This document shows positions 41,437 to 49,631 of a DNA stretch of 64,000 bases, one piece after another. Numbering within the stretch: position 1 is the stretch's first letter; each line of letters starts with the position of its first letter. Source of the DNA: Rhodobacterales bacterium (GTDB lineage: Bacteria > Pseudomonadota > Alphaproteobacteria > Rhodobacterales > Rhodobacteraceae); contig JAPLPE010000036.1 in assembly GCA_026400355.1 (NCBI GenBank), forward strand, positions 62,001-126,000. The letters run 5' to 3'. A model generated the notes under the pieces. That model did not search any database. It saw nothing but the letters and a program-made list of their open reading frames with translations, and had not been told where the DNA came from. Made by a program: the position numbers and the translations under genes.

Positions 41437-41455
41437 GAACAATATATATTTGTTC
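41437..41455. promoter_or_regulatory. Palindrome after the HipA-like islet
   Basis: GAACAATATATATTTGTTC: 6-bp arms GAACAA/TTGTTC around TATATAT, 50 bp after the second islet gene and 117 bp before cobO. It may be a terminator-like hairpin of the islet or an operator for cobO. Confidence 0.4.
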
Positions 41456-41571
41456 TTGGGACGTACTATGGTCAGCAGATCATTGATTGGTCATCTTGGT
41501 GCAAGCAGGCCTTGCCCCCTTCCCCCCGCCCCTGCCCTCCCCCATACTCTCCCCGCAAAGGAGGCTCCCTC

Positions 41572-42180
41572 ATGACTGACGATCCAGACCGCCATGCGCT
41601 CAAGATGGCCAAGAAGAAGGCCGCGCGGGACAAGATCATGGCGACGAAGGTGGGGGAGAAGGGGCTGATCATTGTCCATACGGGCAAGGGGAAGGGCAAA
41701 TCCTCGGCCGGGTTCGGGATGATCTTTCGCTGTATCGCGCACAACATGAAATGCGCGGTGGTGCAGTTCATCAAGGGCGGCATGAGCACGGGGGAGCGGG
41801 ATCTGATCCTGCGGCAGTTCAGCGACATCTGTGAATTCCACACGATGGGCGAGGGCTTTACCTGGGAGACGCAGGACCGCGCGCGGGATGTGGCGATGGC
41901 TCAAGGAGCCTGGGCCAAGGCGAAGGAACTGATCCTGGACGAGAGCAACCGGATGGTGCTTCTGGACGAGATCAACATCGCGATCCGCTATGACTATGTC
42001 GCGGTGGCCGAGGTGGTGGCGTTCCTGCGCGACGAAAAGCCCGCGATGACGCATGTCGTGCTGACGGGGCGGAATGCGGCGGAGGAGCTGATCGAGCTGG
42101 CCGATCTGGTGACCGAGATGGAGCTGGTCAAGCATCCGTTCCGGTCGGGGATCAAGGCGCAGATCGGTGTGGAGTACTAG
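41572..42180 (+). CDS. cobO: Cob(I)yrinic acid a,c-diamide adenosyltransferase
   Basis: A 202-residue CobA/CobO-type ATP:corrinoid adenosyltransferase that transfers the 5'-deoxyadenosyl group from ATP to cob(I)yrinate diamide. The P-loop is VHTGKGKGKSSAGFG (residues ~35-49), followed by VVQFIKGGMSTGERDL, FTWETQDRARD and LLDEINIAIRYDYV, with LTGRNAAEELIELADLVTEM near the end. ATG 41572 is preceded by AAAGGAGG at ideal distance; the open frame upstream is C-rich noncoding sequence. It belongs to the same pathway as cobW and cobN at 14.8-20.3 kb but is separated from them by the sugar locus and islet. Confidence 0.95.
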   Translation: MTDDPDRHALKMAKKKAARDKIMATKVGEKGLIIVHTGKGKGKSSAGFGMIFRCIAHNMKCAVVQFIKGGMSTGERDLILRQFSDICEFHTMGEGFTWETQDRARDVAMAQGAWAKAKELILDESNRMVLLDEINIAIRYDYVAVAEVVAFLRDEKPAMTHVVLTGRNAAEELIELADLVTEMELVKHPFRSGIKAQIGVEY

Positions 42181-42183
42181 GAC

Positions 42184-42981
42184 GTGCGGCGCTGGTGGGT
42201 CTGGGTGCTGGCGGTGGCGGCGGTCTATGGGGTGCTGGCCTATGTCGTGCTGCCGGGGGCGTGGCAGCATTACGAGCATCAGCCAGGGCTGGCCGGGACC
42301 AGTGCCGTCACGCATACGGCGGACGGGATACCGGGCGATCCGCTGAACGTGGGGCTGGTGGGGGACAAGACCGAGGTGCTGCGCGCGATGGCGGCGGCGG
42401 GGTGGACCCCGGCGGACCCGATCACGCTCGCCAGCAGTATCGAGATTGCGGTGAGCGTGGCGCTGGACCGGCCGGACACGGATGCTCCGGTCAGTCCGTT
42501 GTATTATGACGGCCGCAAGCAGGATCTGGCGTTCGAGCAGCAGATCGGGGACAGCGCGGACCAGCGCAACCATGTGCGGTTCTGGCAGGTGATGGACAGC
42601 GGGGCCGAGGGGCGGCCGGTCTGGCTCGGGTCGGCCACACAGGACGCGGGCGTGACGCTGAGCCGGGATACAGGGCAGGTGACGCACCGGATTGCGCCCG
42701 ACGTGGATTCAGAGCGGGATCTGCTGATCCGGGATCTGGTGACGGCGAAGGTGGTGACCGAGTTGTATCAGGTGACGGGTGTGGGTCCGACGCTCAACGG
42801 GCGGAATGGCGAGGGCGACCCGTATCATACGGATGGCGATATCCGGCTTGCCGTGCTGTCGCCGGGGGCGGCCGTGGCAGAGGCCGCACCGCAAGTGGAC
42901 GCGAATCCGCTGCTGGTGCAGGGGAAGAACGCAGTCTGGAGTGGGCTCGCGGGTTTGCTGGGAGACGGCGCGGGTCAATGA
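42184..42981 (+). CDS. LssY C-terminal domain-containing protein
   Basis: A 265-residue protein with one N-terminal membrane segment (VRRWWVWVLAVAAVYGVLAY) and an LssY_C domain: PLNVGLVGDKTEVLRAMAAA, GWTPADPITLASSIEIAVSV, SPLYYDGRKQDLAFEQQIGD and HVRFWQ, then DRDLLIRDLV-like text and TGVGPTLNGRNGEGDPYHTD. The domain is found in LssY/phosphatase-associated envelope proteins and its function is not known. The start is GTG 42184, three bases after the cobO stop, so it is probably co-transcribed with cobO although no link with cobalamin is known. Membrane-anchored periplasmic location is inferred. Confidence 0.82.
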   Translation: MRRWWVWVLAVAAVYGVLAYVVLPGAWQHYEHQPGLAGTSAVTHTADGIPGDPLNVGLVGDKTEVLRAMAAAGWTPADPITLASSIEIAVSVALDRPDTDAPVSPLYYDGRKQDLAFEQQIGDSADQRNHVRFWQVMDSGAEGRPVWLGSATQDAGVTLSRDTGQVTHRIAPDVDSERDLLIRDLVTAKVVTELYQVTGVGPTLNGRNGEGDPYHTDGDIRLAVLSPGAAVAEAAPQVDANPLLVQGKNAVWSGLAGLLGDGAGQ

Positions 42982-43310
42982 TGCTTTGCTTGCAGCGGTC
43001 CTAACGGGAATGACAGATTAGTGCGGACAACCGGAATTGCGGCATTCTGATTGCCTGACCTGGCAAGCGAGGCCGGGAATCGATCCGGCGTGACCCGAGT
43101 GACAAACAATCGGACCGCCAAACGCGAGCCGATTGAAGGATGCAATGAGGATATCACGCGATTTCAGAGGCATCCTTGACACCTTATCCGTGTGTTCGCC
43201 ATCATGAAGATCAGTGCATCAGTTTCTGACGCAAGCATCCCGCAGAGCCTGCAGTTGTTACATGAGTTCAATGTGGTGTAAGCCGGTCAAGACCACTTAT
43301 CCGGCATTCC

Positions 43311-43985
43311 ATGAGGGGATACAGTAAGAAGAATGCTGGACCTGAGCTTTCGGAAAAGTGGTGGTCTGACAACAAGGACCTGACTGTCCCCAAGACAGGC
43401 GTTGGTCACGCGCTGAAAAGTCATGAAATGGCAAAGTACAGCGGTTCGCCCAACCATGAAGAGATGCTGAAAAGGCTTGAGAAAGCTCAGCAGAAAGCCA
43501 AAAGCGCCATCGGCAAATGCAACAAGAAGCTGAGTGCCGATGTGATTTCGGCATTGGAATAAGTATCCGGGGGTCATCAAGACCGAGGAAGCATGGATCA
43601 AGAAGGACCCGGAAGCCCACAAGAAGTGGATGGAAGCGGAAGCGGCCAAGGCGGTTCCCGTGCAGAAGGAGGGCGGGCCCGTCGTCATCTGGAAACGCGA
43701 TGCAGGCAATCTTGTTTCAAAACAATGCAAGCAGAAGAACATCATGGTTAGCATTCAGGTCAAGCTTGCGCTGAAGCTGGACGATTGCGCTACGACAAGC
43801 CCGGTGCGGCGCTATCGGATCAGGTCCGAAAACTGCCTAGGTATGTCAAGATGGAGTGGTCCATCGCCCCGGTATCACAAGATAATGAAGGGGAGTGCGC
43901 CTCGCAAAAAATGTGTAGTCGGAAGTTAGGTTCTGTTGGTTCGCTATCCGGGCAGGCTCGACATCCCAAAAAGTGTCAACAAGAG
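43311..43985 (+). pseudogene. Frameshifted relic of an unknown gene
   Basis: Three consecutive plus-strand pieces in different frames read like one protein. Piece 1 (43311-43562): MRGYSKKNAGPELSEKWWSD to KLSADVISALE. Piece 2 (from ~43552): NKYPGVIKTEEAWIKKDPEA to VSIQVKLALKLDD. Piece 3 (from ~43782): LRYDKPGAALSDQVRKLPRY to WSIAPVSQDNEG. All are lysine-rich and helical in style, unlike neighbouring genes, and the base composition is lower in GC. I do not recognise the family. The flanks 42982-43310 and 43990-44120 show no other gene. The joins would need a -1/+1 shift near 43555 and 43783. Confidence 0.45.
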
Positions 43986-44038
43986 CTGACAATCTTCCAA
44001 CTGGCGGGTTGCCGGAATCTCGAACCGTGCTAGCCTGC

Positions 44039-44066
44039 CCGACAGGTTGCACACGAATCGTGTCGG
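44039..44066. promoter_or_regulatory. Palindrome upstream of the B12-binding regulator gene
   Basis: CCGACA (44039-44044) pairs with TGTCGG (44061-44066), and inside lies ACACGAATCGTGT, symmetric about its centre. It ends 56 bp before the GTG start of the B12-binding protein. It could be an operator or RNA hairpin. Confidence 0.35.
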
Positions 44067-44121
44067 TAACCGGGGCGTAATCCGACCCTGGACCCAACAG
44101 TAGCCACGGGGGACCAGACAA

Positions 44122-44934
44122 GTGCCGAAGAAAGAGCCACGGACTGACGCGCCATTTCGTCAGGCCATCGCAGCCGTGAGGTTGCAGAAGGCCGTGTTGC
44201 CGGAACGTGCGGTGCAACTGCTAGCGGACGAGGTTGTCGTCCGGCTGGCGGGCAGGCTTCATCCCGCCGGGACAGCCGTGCCGTTGCCGACGGTGGTATC
44301 CACAGATGAGTTCGTCCGGGCGCTTCTTTCGGAAGATGCCGATGCCGCGATGGAGATCATTCGCAATGAACGCCGGGACGGGTTATCGATCGAGATGATC
44401 TATGTGGGGACGCTTGCCGCGGGTGCAAGGCGTTTGGGAGAGATGTGGGACCAGGACAATCTGTCCTTCCTGCAGATGAGCGTTGCGGCGGGGCGGATCT
44501 TTGAGATCATGCGAATGCTGCGGCGGACGATCCTTGCTCCTCCGGTTGATTTGGGGCCCCTGCGGCGGGCGCTGTTCGTCTCGGTGCCGGGCGAGTTGCA
44601 TACGCTGGGCGTGACGATGGCCGCCGATCTGTTCCGCAACCGTGGCTGGGAGATTGACCTGCGGACCGGGTATGAGCACGAGGAACTGCTGCGGTCCGTG
44701 ATGGACAAGCCGTTTCGCATCATCGGCCTGTCTGCGGCCTATGGGTCAAGCGTCATGGCACTGACACGGCTGGTCGTGGCGCTTCGGATCACGCATCCGG
44801 AGGCGAAGATATTCGTCAGCGGGACGGTAGTGGCCGAGGTGCCGGATCTGAACGCACTGATCCGGGCGGATGCGGTTCTGCACGAGGGCGACAACGCGAT
44901 CGAGATTCTCGAGTCGTTTCTTCAGACAGACTGA
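44122..44934 (+). CDS. Cobalamin-binding regulatory protein (PpaA/AerR-like)
   Basis: A 270-residue soluble protein. Residues ~50-130 form a helical cap domain like MetH/MerR-type B12 proteins (SFLQMSVAAGRIFEIMRMLR), then a Rossmann-like B12-binding domain: FVSVPGELHTLGVTMAADLF with the axial-ligand-type ELHTLG, and LSAAYGSSVMALTRLVVALR with FVSGTVVAEVPD. Such proteins (PpaA, AerR) sense cobalamin and light or redox to control photosynthesis genes in Rhodobacteraceae. No photosynthesis genes occur in this window. Start GTG 44122 has GGGGGA about 10 bases upstream. It stands alone, near the cobO end of the cobalamin region. Confidence 0.86.
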   Translation: MPKKEPRTDAPFRQAIAAVRLQKAVLPERAVQLLADEVVVRLAGRLHPAGTAVPLPTVVSTDEFVRALLSEDADAAMEIIRNERRDGLSIEMIYVGTLAAGARRLGEMWDQDNLSFLQMSVAAGRIFEIMRMLRRTILAPPVDLGPLRRALFVSVPGELHTLGVTMAADLFRNRGWEIDLRTGYEHEELLRSVMDKPFRIIGLSAAYGSSVMALTRLVVALRITHPEAKIFVSGTVVAEVPDLNALIRADAVLHEGDNAIEILESFLQTD

Positions 44935-45089
44935 GAACCGGGGTCAGTGCGACGAAACGGCCGGAGGGTTTGTCCGGCTGGATATGCCTTGCAGCGATCA
45001 TTCAGGCCGTTCTGTGCCAAGCTACAGGAAGAACGTGATGAATAGCTTGGCGGCTGGCCGTGCCTTTCGGTGCGGGTTCGGACGGTGAG

Positions 45090-46874
45090 ATGTCGGGACT
45101 TAAGCAGTTTGTTGGCAAAGTGACGAGGAAGGGGTGGCTTTTGGTTGCGACAGCCTTTGTCCCCGCCGTGGGATGGGCCGAGCCGCCGGGCGTGATTAGG
45201 CCGGGCGATCTGATGAACACGGGCCATTTTTCGCCCTATGCCTTTCGAGAATTTCCCGATCAGGTGTTTTTCGGAGACATGCATAGCCACAACAATCTGT
45301 CGCCGGATGCCGGGATGCTGGGCACCTCGCTGTCAGCCGAAGATGTCTATCGCGCGGCGCGGGGCGAGACGGTCATGTCGAACACGGGGCAACCGTTCCG
45401 GCTCGTCCGGCCTCTCGATTTCCTTGTGCTGACCGATCATGCCGAGGCGATGGGGCTGGCCCCGTTGCTGCGGGATTCGGACCCTTTGCTTTTGTCGTCC
45501 AAGCGGGGGCGGGAGATCTGGGAGGCTTTCAATACCGGGCCGCAGGAGGCGATGCAGGCCTTTGCCGGGCTTCTGGCCTATGTTTCGGCCGGGGTCGACC
45601 CGTTCGGCGACATCGACATGAGCGGGTCGATTTGGCCCGAGTTCGTCGAAATGGCGGATCATTACAATCAGCCGGGCGTGTTTACCGCAATGACGGGGTT
45701 TGAATGGACGTCGCAGCCGGGCGGAAACAACCTGCACCGGATCGTCGTATTCGCGGATGGTGCCGACAAGACGTTGCGGGTGCGGCCGTTTTCGCTGTTG
45801 GACAGTCAGGACCCAGAAGAGCTGTGGGCCTACATGGCGAATTATGAGGCGCTGACGGGGGGCCGGGTGTTTGCCCATGTCCATAACGGTAACCTGTCGA
45901 ACGGACTTGCCTTTACCGGGGCGACATTCGACGGCACGCCGATGGATGCGGAATATGCCGTGCTGCGTTCGCGGTGGGAGCCAATCATGGAGATCACCCA
46001 GATCAAGGGAGACAGCGAAACGCATCCCTACCTGTCGCCCGAGGACGAGTTTGCCGATTTCGAGCGTTGGGACGTGGGCAATCTTGACGGGTCTGCGCCC
46101 AAGATGCCGGAGATGCTGCGGTATGAATATGGCCGTTCGGCGCTGCTGACGGGGCTTGAGGTCGAGGCTGCGACAGGGGTCAATCCCTATGAATTTGGCT
46201 TCAATGGAACGAGTGACTCGCATACCGGGCTGCCTTCGACCGGCGAGGAGAACTACTTCGGCAAGTTTGCCGGCACAGAGCCAGGCCCAAATCGCATGAC
46301 GGGCGATGTGATCCCGGCGGCCGACCCCGCATTGCGGATCATCACGGCGCAGGAATCCGCCTCCGGGCTGACCGGGGTCTGGGCGCGCGAGAATACGCGT
46401 CAGTCCCTTTTTGACGCGATGATGCGGAAGGAGATCTTTGCCACGACCGGCACGCGCCTTCGGGTGCGGCTGTTCGCGGGGTGGAATTTCCAGCCGGGGG
46501 ACGAGTCCCTGCCCGATTTTGCGGGGCTTGGCTATGCAGGGGGCGTGCCGATGGGCGGGCGTCTGTCGGACGCACCCGACGGGGCTGCGCCGACGTTCAT
46601 TGTACGGGCGATCCGTGATCCGGACTGGGCGAATCTGGACCGGGTGCAGATCATCAAGGGGTGGATGGACGCAAACGGGATATCGCAGGAGCGGGTTCAT
46701 GACGTTGCGGTGTCCGGTGGACGGGTGATCGGGGCGGATGGGCGCGCGCGCGATACGGCAGGCAGCACGGTGGACATTCCGACGGCGACATTCACAAACA
46801 GGATTGGCGCGCCGATGCTGGACGCCTATTGGCGCGATCCGGATTTCGATCCGGCAGAGCGCGCGTTCCATTAA
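45090..46874 (+). CDS. DUF3604 domain-containing exported protein (stop codon before its usual end)
   Basis: A 594-residue exported protein. After MSGLKQFVGKVTRKGWLLVA, a signal peptide ends near PAVGWAEP. The PHP-like metal sites are seen: FGDMHSHNNLSPDAG and LVLTDHAEAMGL near the start, and NGTSDSHTGLPSTGEENYFG late. DUF3604 proteins are putative periplasmic phosphoesterase-like enzymes of unknown substrate. The frame meets TAA at 46872-46874, directly after RAFH, but the next 46 in-frame codons continue the family's conserved end. I chose ATG 45090; a GTG at 45060 is in frame but unlikely. Confidence 0.85.
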   Translation: MSGLKQFVGKVTRKGWLLVATAFVPAVGWAEPPGVIRPGDLMNTGHFSPYAFREFPDQVFFGDMHSHNNLSPDAGMLGTSLSAEDVYRAARGETVMSNTGQPFRLVRPLDFLVLTDHAEAMGLAPLLRDSDPLLLSSKRGREIWEAFNTGPQEAMQAFAGLLAYVSAGVDPFGDIDMSGSIWPEFVEMADHYNQPGVFTAMTGFEWTSQPGGNNLHRIVVFADGADKTLRVRPFSLLDSQDPEELWAYMANYEALTGGRVFAHVHNGNLSNGLAFTGATFDGTPMDAEYAVLRSRWEPIMEITQIKGDSETHPYLSPEDEFADFERWDVGNLDGSAPKMPEMLRYEYGRSALLTGLEVEAATGVNPYEFGFNGTSDSHTGLPSTGEENYFGKFAGTEPGPNRMTGDVIPAADPALRIITAQESASGLTGVWARENTRQSLFDAMMRKEIFATTGTRLRVRLFAGWNFQPGDESLPDFAGLGYAGGVPMGGRLSDAPDGAAPTFIVRAIRDPDWANLDRVQIIKGWMDANGISQERVHDVAVSGGRVIGADGRARDTAGSTVDIPTATFTNRIGAPMLDAYWRDPDFDPAERAFH

Positions 46875-47015
46875 GTCCGGGTATTGGAAATACCTACGCC
46901 ACGCTGGACGACCTATGATGCGGCACGGTTTGGCGTGCCCTTGCCGACCGACGTTCCGCCGGTCGTGCGGGATAGGGCCTATACGGCGGCCGTCTGGTAT
47001 TCACCGGAAGGCTGA
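46875..47015 (+). pseudogene. Severed C-terminal tail of the DUF3604 gene
   Basis: In the same frame as the gene before it, after a TAA codon, the sequence reads VRVLEIPTPRWTTYDAARFG, VPLPTDVPPVVRDRAYTAAV and WYSPEG before TGA 47013-47015. This is the standard end of DUF3604 proteins (YVRVLEIPTPRWTTYDA...AYTSPIWY). One base change, TAY to TAA at the conserved Tyr, explains the break. Confidence 0.8.
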
Positions 47016-47020
47016 AGCAT

Positions 47021-48691
47021 CTAGCCCCGTTGTTTTTGCATCGCCTCTCCGGCCGTGCGGGCGGCGGAGAGGGTGAGGGAGGTTCCGAGAGCCTCTTCAT
47101 CGACCTTGAGTTCGATGACTGCGACTGTGCCTGACGCCAGTGCGCGGGCAAAGGCATCAGGGAACTGGGCGGTTTCGGTGACGGTTTCGCCGTGGCCGCC
47201 ATAGGCGCGGGCGAGCGCCGCGAAATCAGGGTTCGCGAGCATCGTGCCGGAAACGCGGCCGGGGTAGTGTTTTTCCTGATGCATCCGGATCGTGCCATAG
47301 CGGCCGTTGTTGACCACGATCACGATGGGATGTGCGCCGTGTTGTACCGCCGTCGACATCTCGTTCAGCGTCATCTGGAAACAGCCGTCCCCGGCGAGGC
47401 AGACAACGGTCCGGTCAGGGTGTTGAAGGCTGGCCGAAATCGCGGCGGGAAAACCGTAGCCCATGGAGCCTGAGGTAGGGGCGAGTTGGGTCTTGGGCTG
47501 CTTGTAGGCGAAATAGCGGTGGAGCCATGCGGCGTAGTTGCCGGCGCCGTTGGTGATGATGGCATCCTCGGGCAGGCGCTGGGACAGCCAGTGGATGACC
47601 TGTTCCTGTTTCACTGCGCCGGGGCTTTCGAAGGGGGTGGACCACCAGAGGTAATCTGCGTTGGTGGCGGCGGCCCATTCGGCCCAGCCGGGGCCTGCGG
47701 CGTTGAGGGTGGCAAGCGCCGCGACGAAAGAGGGCGCGTCAGCGGTGACAGTCAGGGCTGGCTGGTAGACGCGGCCGGGTTCGTCTGGGTCGGCGTGGAT
47801 GTGGATAATCCGCTTGTCATGGCCTGCGGGGTCAAGCGCGGTGTAGCCTTGTGTTTCGATGTCGCCCAGACGCGAGCCGAGGACGAGAAGGGTGTCGGCC
47901 TCTTTCAGCCGCTTGGCGAGGCGGGGGCTGATCCCGACGTTGAGATCGCCCGCGTAGTGCGGATCGCGGTTGTCGAAATAGTCCTGTCTGCGGAAGCCTG
48001 TGGCGACAGGGATGCGTTGGGTTCCGGCAAAGCGTGCAAGGTCATGGGCGGCGGTGGCGTTCCAGTGCGACCCGCCTGCGATGACGAGCGGGCGATCGGC
48101 GCGGGAGAGTTCGGCCATCACCTGATGGGCGGCGCGGGTCCAATCAGGGGCGGCGGACTGGATCGGACCGGGAAGATCTGGGACGTCTGCAGTAGCGGAG
48201 AGCATGTCTTCGGGCAGGGCAAGGACCACGGGGCCGGGGCGGCCGGAGGTCGCGACGTGGAAGGCGCGACCGATGTATTCGGGCAGACGGTCGGTCTGAT
48301 CGACTTCGGTGGCCCATTTGGCGAGACCCCCGAAGACCTGCCGGTAGTCGATTTCCTGAAACGCCTCGCGGTCGCGGTGGCCGGTTTCGATCTGCCCCAC
48401 GAACAGGACGAGTGGGGTGGAATCCTGCCGGGCGATGTGGATGCCGGCGCTCGCATTGGTGGCACCAGGGCCGCGGGTGACGAAACAGACGCCGGGCTGG
48501 CCGGTCATCTTCCCATAGGCCTCGGCCATCATGGCGGCGGCCCCTTCGTGGCGGCAGACGACGTTCTGGATGCCCGAGTCATAAAGGCCGTCGAGGGCGG
48601 CGAGGAAGCTTTCTCCGGGGACGGAAAAGACGCGGCGCACGCCGAGACGCTGAAGCTGGTCTGAGAGGATCTTGCCGCCGTGCCGTTCCAT
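47021..48691 (-). CDS. Thiamine-pyrophosphate-binding protein (acetolactate-synthase-like)
   Basis: A 556-residue TPP enzyme with PYR, middle and PP domains. The PYR domain has the catalytic Glu in VVCRHEGAAAMMAEAYGKMT; the PP domain has GSMGYGFPAAISASLQ and the Mg-TPP motif AGDGCFQMTLNEMSTAVQHG followed by VVNNGRYGTIRMHQEKHYPG. The middle domain is less similar to IlvB than to other decarboxylase/ligase members, so the reaction (2-oxo acid decarboxylation or acyloin formation) is open. The start at ATG 48691 (MERHGGKIL) is the family-like one. It converges with the DUF3604 tail. Confidence 0.9.
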   Translation of the reverse strand: MERHGGKILSDQLQRLGVRRVFSVPGESFLAALDGLYDSGIQNVVCRHEGAAAMMAEAYGKMTGQPGVCFVTRGPGATNASAGIHIARQDSTPLVLFVGQIETGHRDREAFQEIDYRQVFGGLAKWATEVDQTDRLPEYIGRAFHVATSGRPGPVVLALPEDMLSATADVPDLPGPIQSAAPDWTRAAHQVMAELSRADRPLVIAGGSHWNATAAHDLARFAGTQRIPVATGFRRQDYFDNRDPHYAGDLNVGISPRLAKRLKEADTLLVLGSRLGDIETQGYTALDPAGHDKRIIHIHADPDEPGRVYQPALTVTADAPSFVAALATLNAAGPGWAEWAAATNADYLWWSTPFESPGAVKQEQVIHWLSQRLPEDAIITNGAGNYAAWLHRYFAYKQPKTQLAPTSGSMGYGFPAAISASLQHPDRTVVCLAGDGCFQMTLNEMSTAVQHGAHPIVIVVNNGRYGTIRMHQEKHYPGRVSGTMLANPDFAALARAYGGHGETVTETAQFPDAFARALASGTVAVIELKVDEEALGTSLTLSAARTAGEAMQKQRG

Positions 48692-48809
48692 CTGGGTCTT
48701 CCCTTGCTGCTGGCATCTTATCCCGTGGCAGGCAGGTGGGCGCAAGGCGGCGGTTTGCCGTTGCGCGGGCATGCGTTAGGTCAGGGGCGATGTGACAGAG
48801 GGGATGACC

Positions 48810-49343
48810 ATGACGACATTGCTGGGCCTGTGCGGATCGCTGCGCGCTGCGTCGATGAACCGCAACCTGATGCTTGAGGCGGCGCGGCTGTTCGGGCCGG
48901 ATGAGTTTGTGGAGGGCAGGCTGGATCTGCCGCTTTACGACGGGGATGTGGAAGATTCCTCCGGAATACCAGCGTCGGTGCAGCGGCTGGCCGATCAGAT
49001 CCGGGCGGCAGATGCGGTCATCATCGCCTCGCCGGAGTACAACAAGGCGCTGCCAGGGGTGTTGAAGAACGCCTTGGACTGGGTGAGCCGGACCAAGGGC
49101 GGCCCGTGGCGCGGCAAGCCGGTGGCGATCATGTCAGCCTCGGACGGACGGGCGGGGGGTGACCGGGGGCAGTTTTCGCTGCGCTTGTGTCTGGTCCCGT
49201 TCCGGGCGGTGGTATTGCCTGGGCCGGAGGTCATGGTGGCCTTTGCGAAGGAACAGTTCGATGCCGAAGGGCGGCTGGTGACGGAGAGTTATGTGAAGGC
49301 TTTGGCGGAGTTGATGGGGGAGTTGCGGGCGGCGATCCGGTAG
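48810..49343 (+). CDS. NADPH-dependent FMN reductase
   Basis: A 177-residue flavodoxin-like reductase. LGLCGSLRAASMNRNLMLEA is the phosphate-binding loop (GSLRxxSxN), ASPEYNKALPGVLKNALDWV is the family signature, and KPVAIMSASDGRAGGDRGQF follows. It reduces quinones, chromate or azo compounds with NAD(P)H and FMN; the natural substrate is not known. The ATG at 48810 has GAGGGG 6 bases upstream; ATG 48804 and GTG 48792 are in frame but overlap the site. It is divergent from the TPP-enzyme gene. Confidence 0.9.
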   Translation: MTTLLGLCGSLRAASMNRNLMLEAARLFGPDEFVEGRLDLPLYDGDVEDSSGIPASVQRLADQIRAADAVIIASPEYNKALPGVLKNALDWVSRTKGGPWRGKPVAIMSASDGRAGGDRGQFSLRLCLVPFRAVVLPGPEVMVAFAKEQFDAEGRLVTESYVKALAELMGELRAAIR

Positions 49344-49348
49344 GGAAG

Positions 49349-49410
49349 GCTCGTTTCGCGCGGGAGCGCAGCCTCGCCAGGACGGAGGTGGCGGTGTGAA
49401 CCCCGCCCTA
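49349..49410. repeat. Dispersed GC-rich intergenic element, copy 1
   Basis: GCTCGTTTCGCGC...GCAGCCTCGCC followed by GTGTGAACCCCGCCCTAC. The same order of blocks occurs at 52259 and, less exactly, at 56748, each just after a plus-strand gene ends. The rest of this 288-bp gap holds only the palindrome at 49487. Confidence 0.6.
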
Positions 49411-49486
49411 CGCGGACGGCCGGGCGTGGAGCGGGCGCTGCCACCACTGCTGCCTGGCCCTTCCGCGGGCAGGGCGCTCAGCCGGG

Positions 49487-49507
49487 AAATGGTCCACTGG
49501 ACCATTT
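49487..49507. repeat. 21-bp palindrome
   Basis: AAATGGTCC-ACT-GGACCATTT: 9-bp perfect arms around three bases, in the gap between two convergent genes (49343 and 49632). It may act as a terminator or be a dispersed element. Confidence 0.7.
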
Positions 49508-49631
49508 CTCATCCGGCCTCTCCCCCCGGATAGTTGCGGCCAGAAGACAGGGGGGACGGGGCGCTTGGGGTTTCTTCCGGCTCCTGGTAGCCCCGCCGGA
49601 GGCTCCGACGCTTCAGAAGTGGTGATGGTGG

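Noticed and set aside
45333-46871. 512-codon minus-strand frame opposite the DUF3604 gene
   Set aside because: Arg/His/Pro-rich antisense shadow with no recognisable domain.
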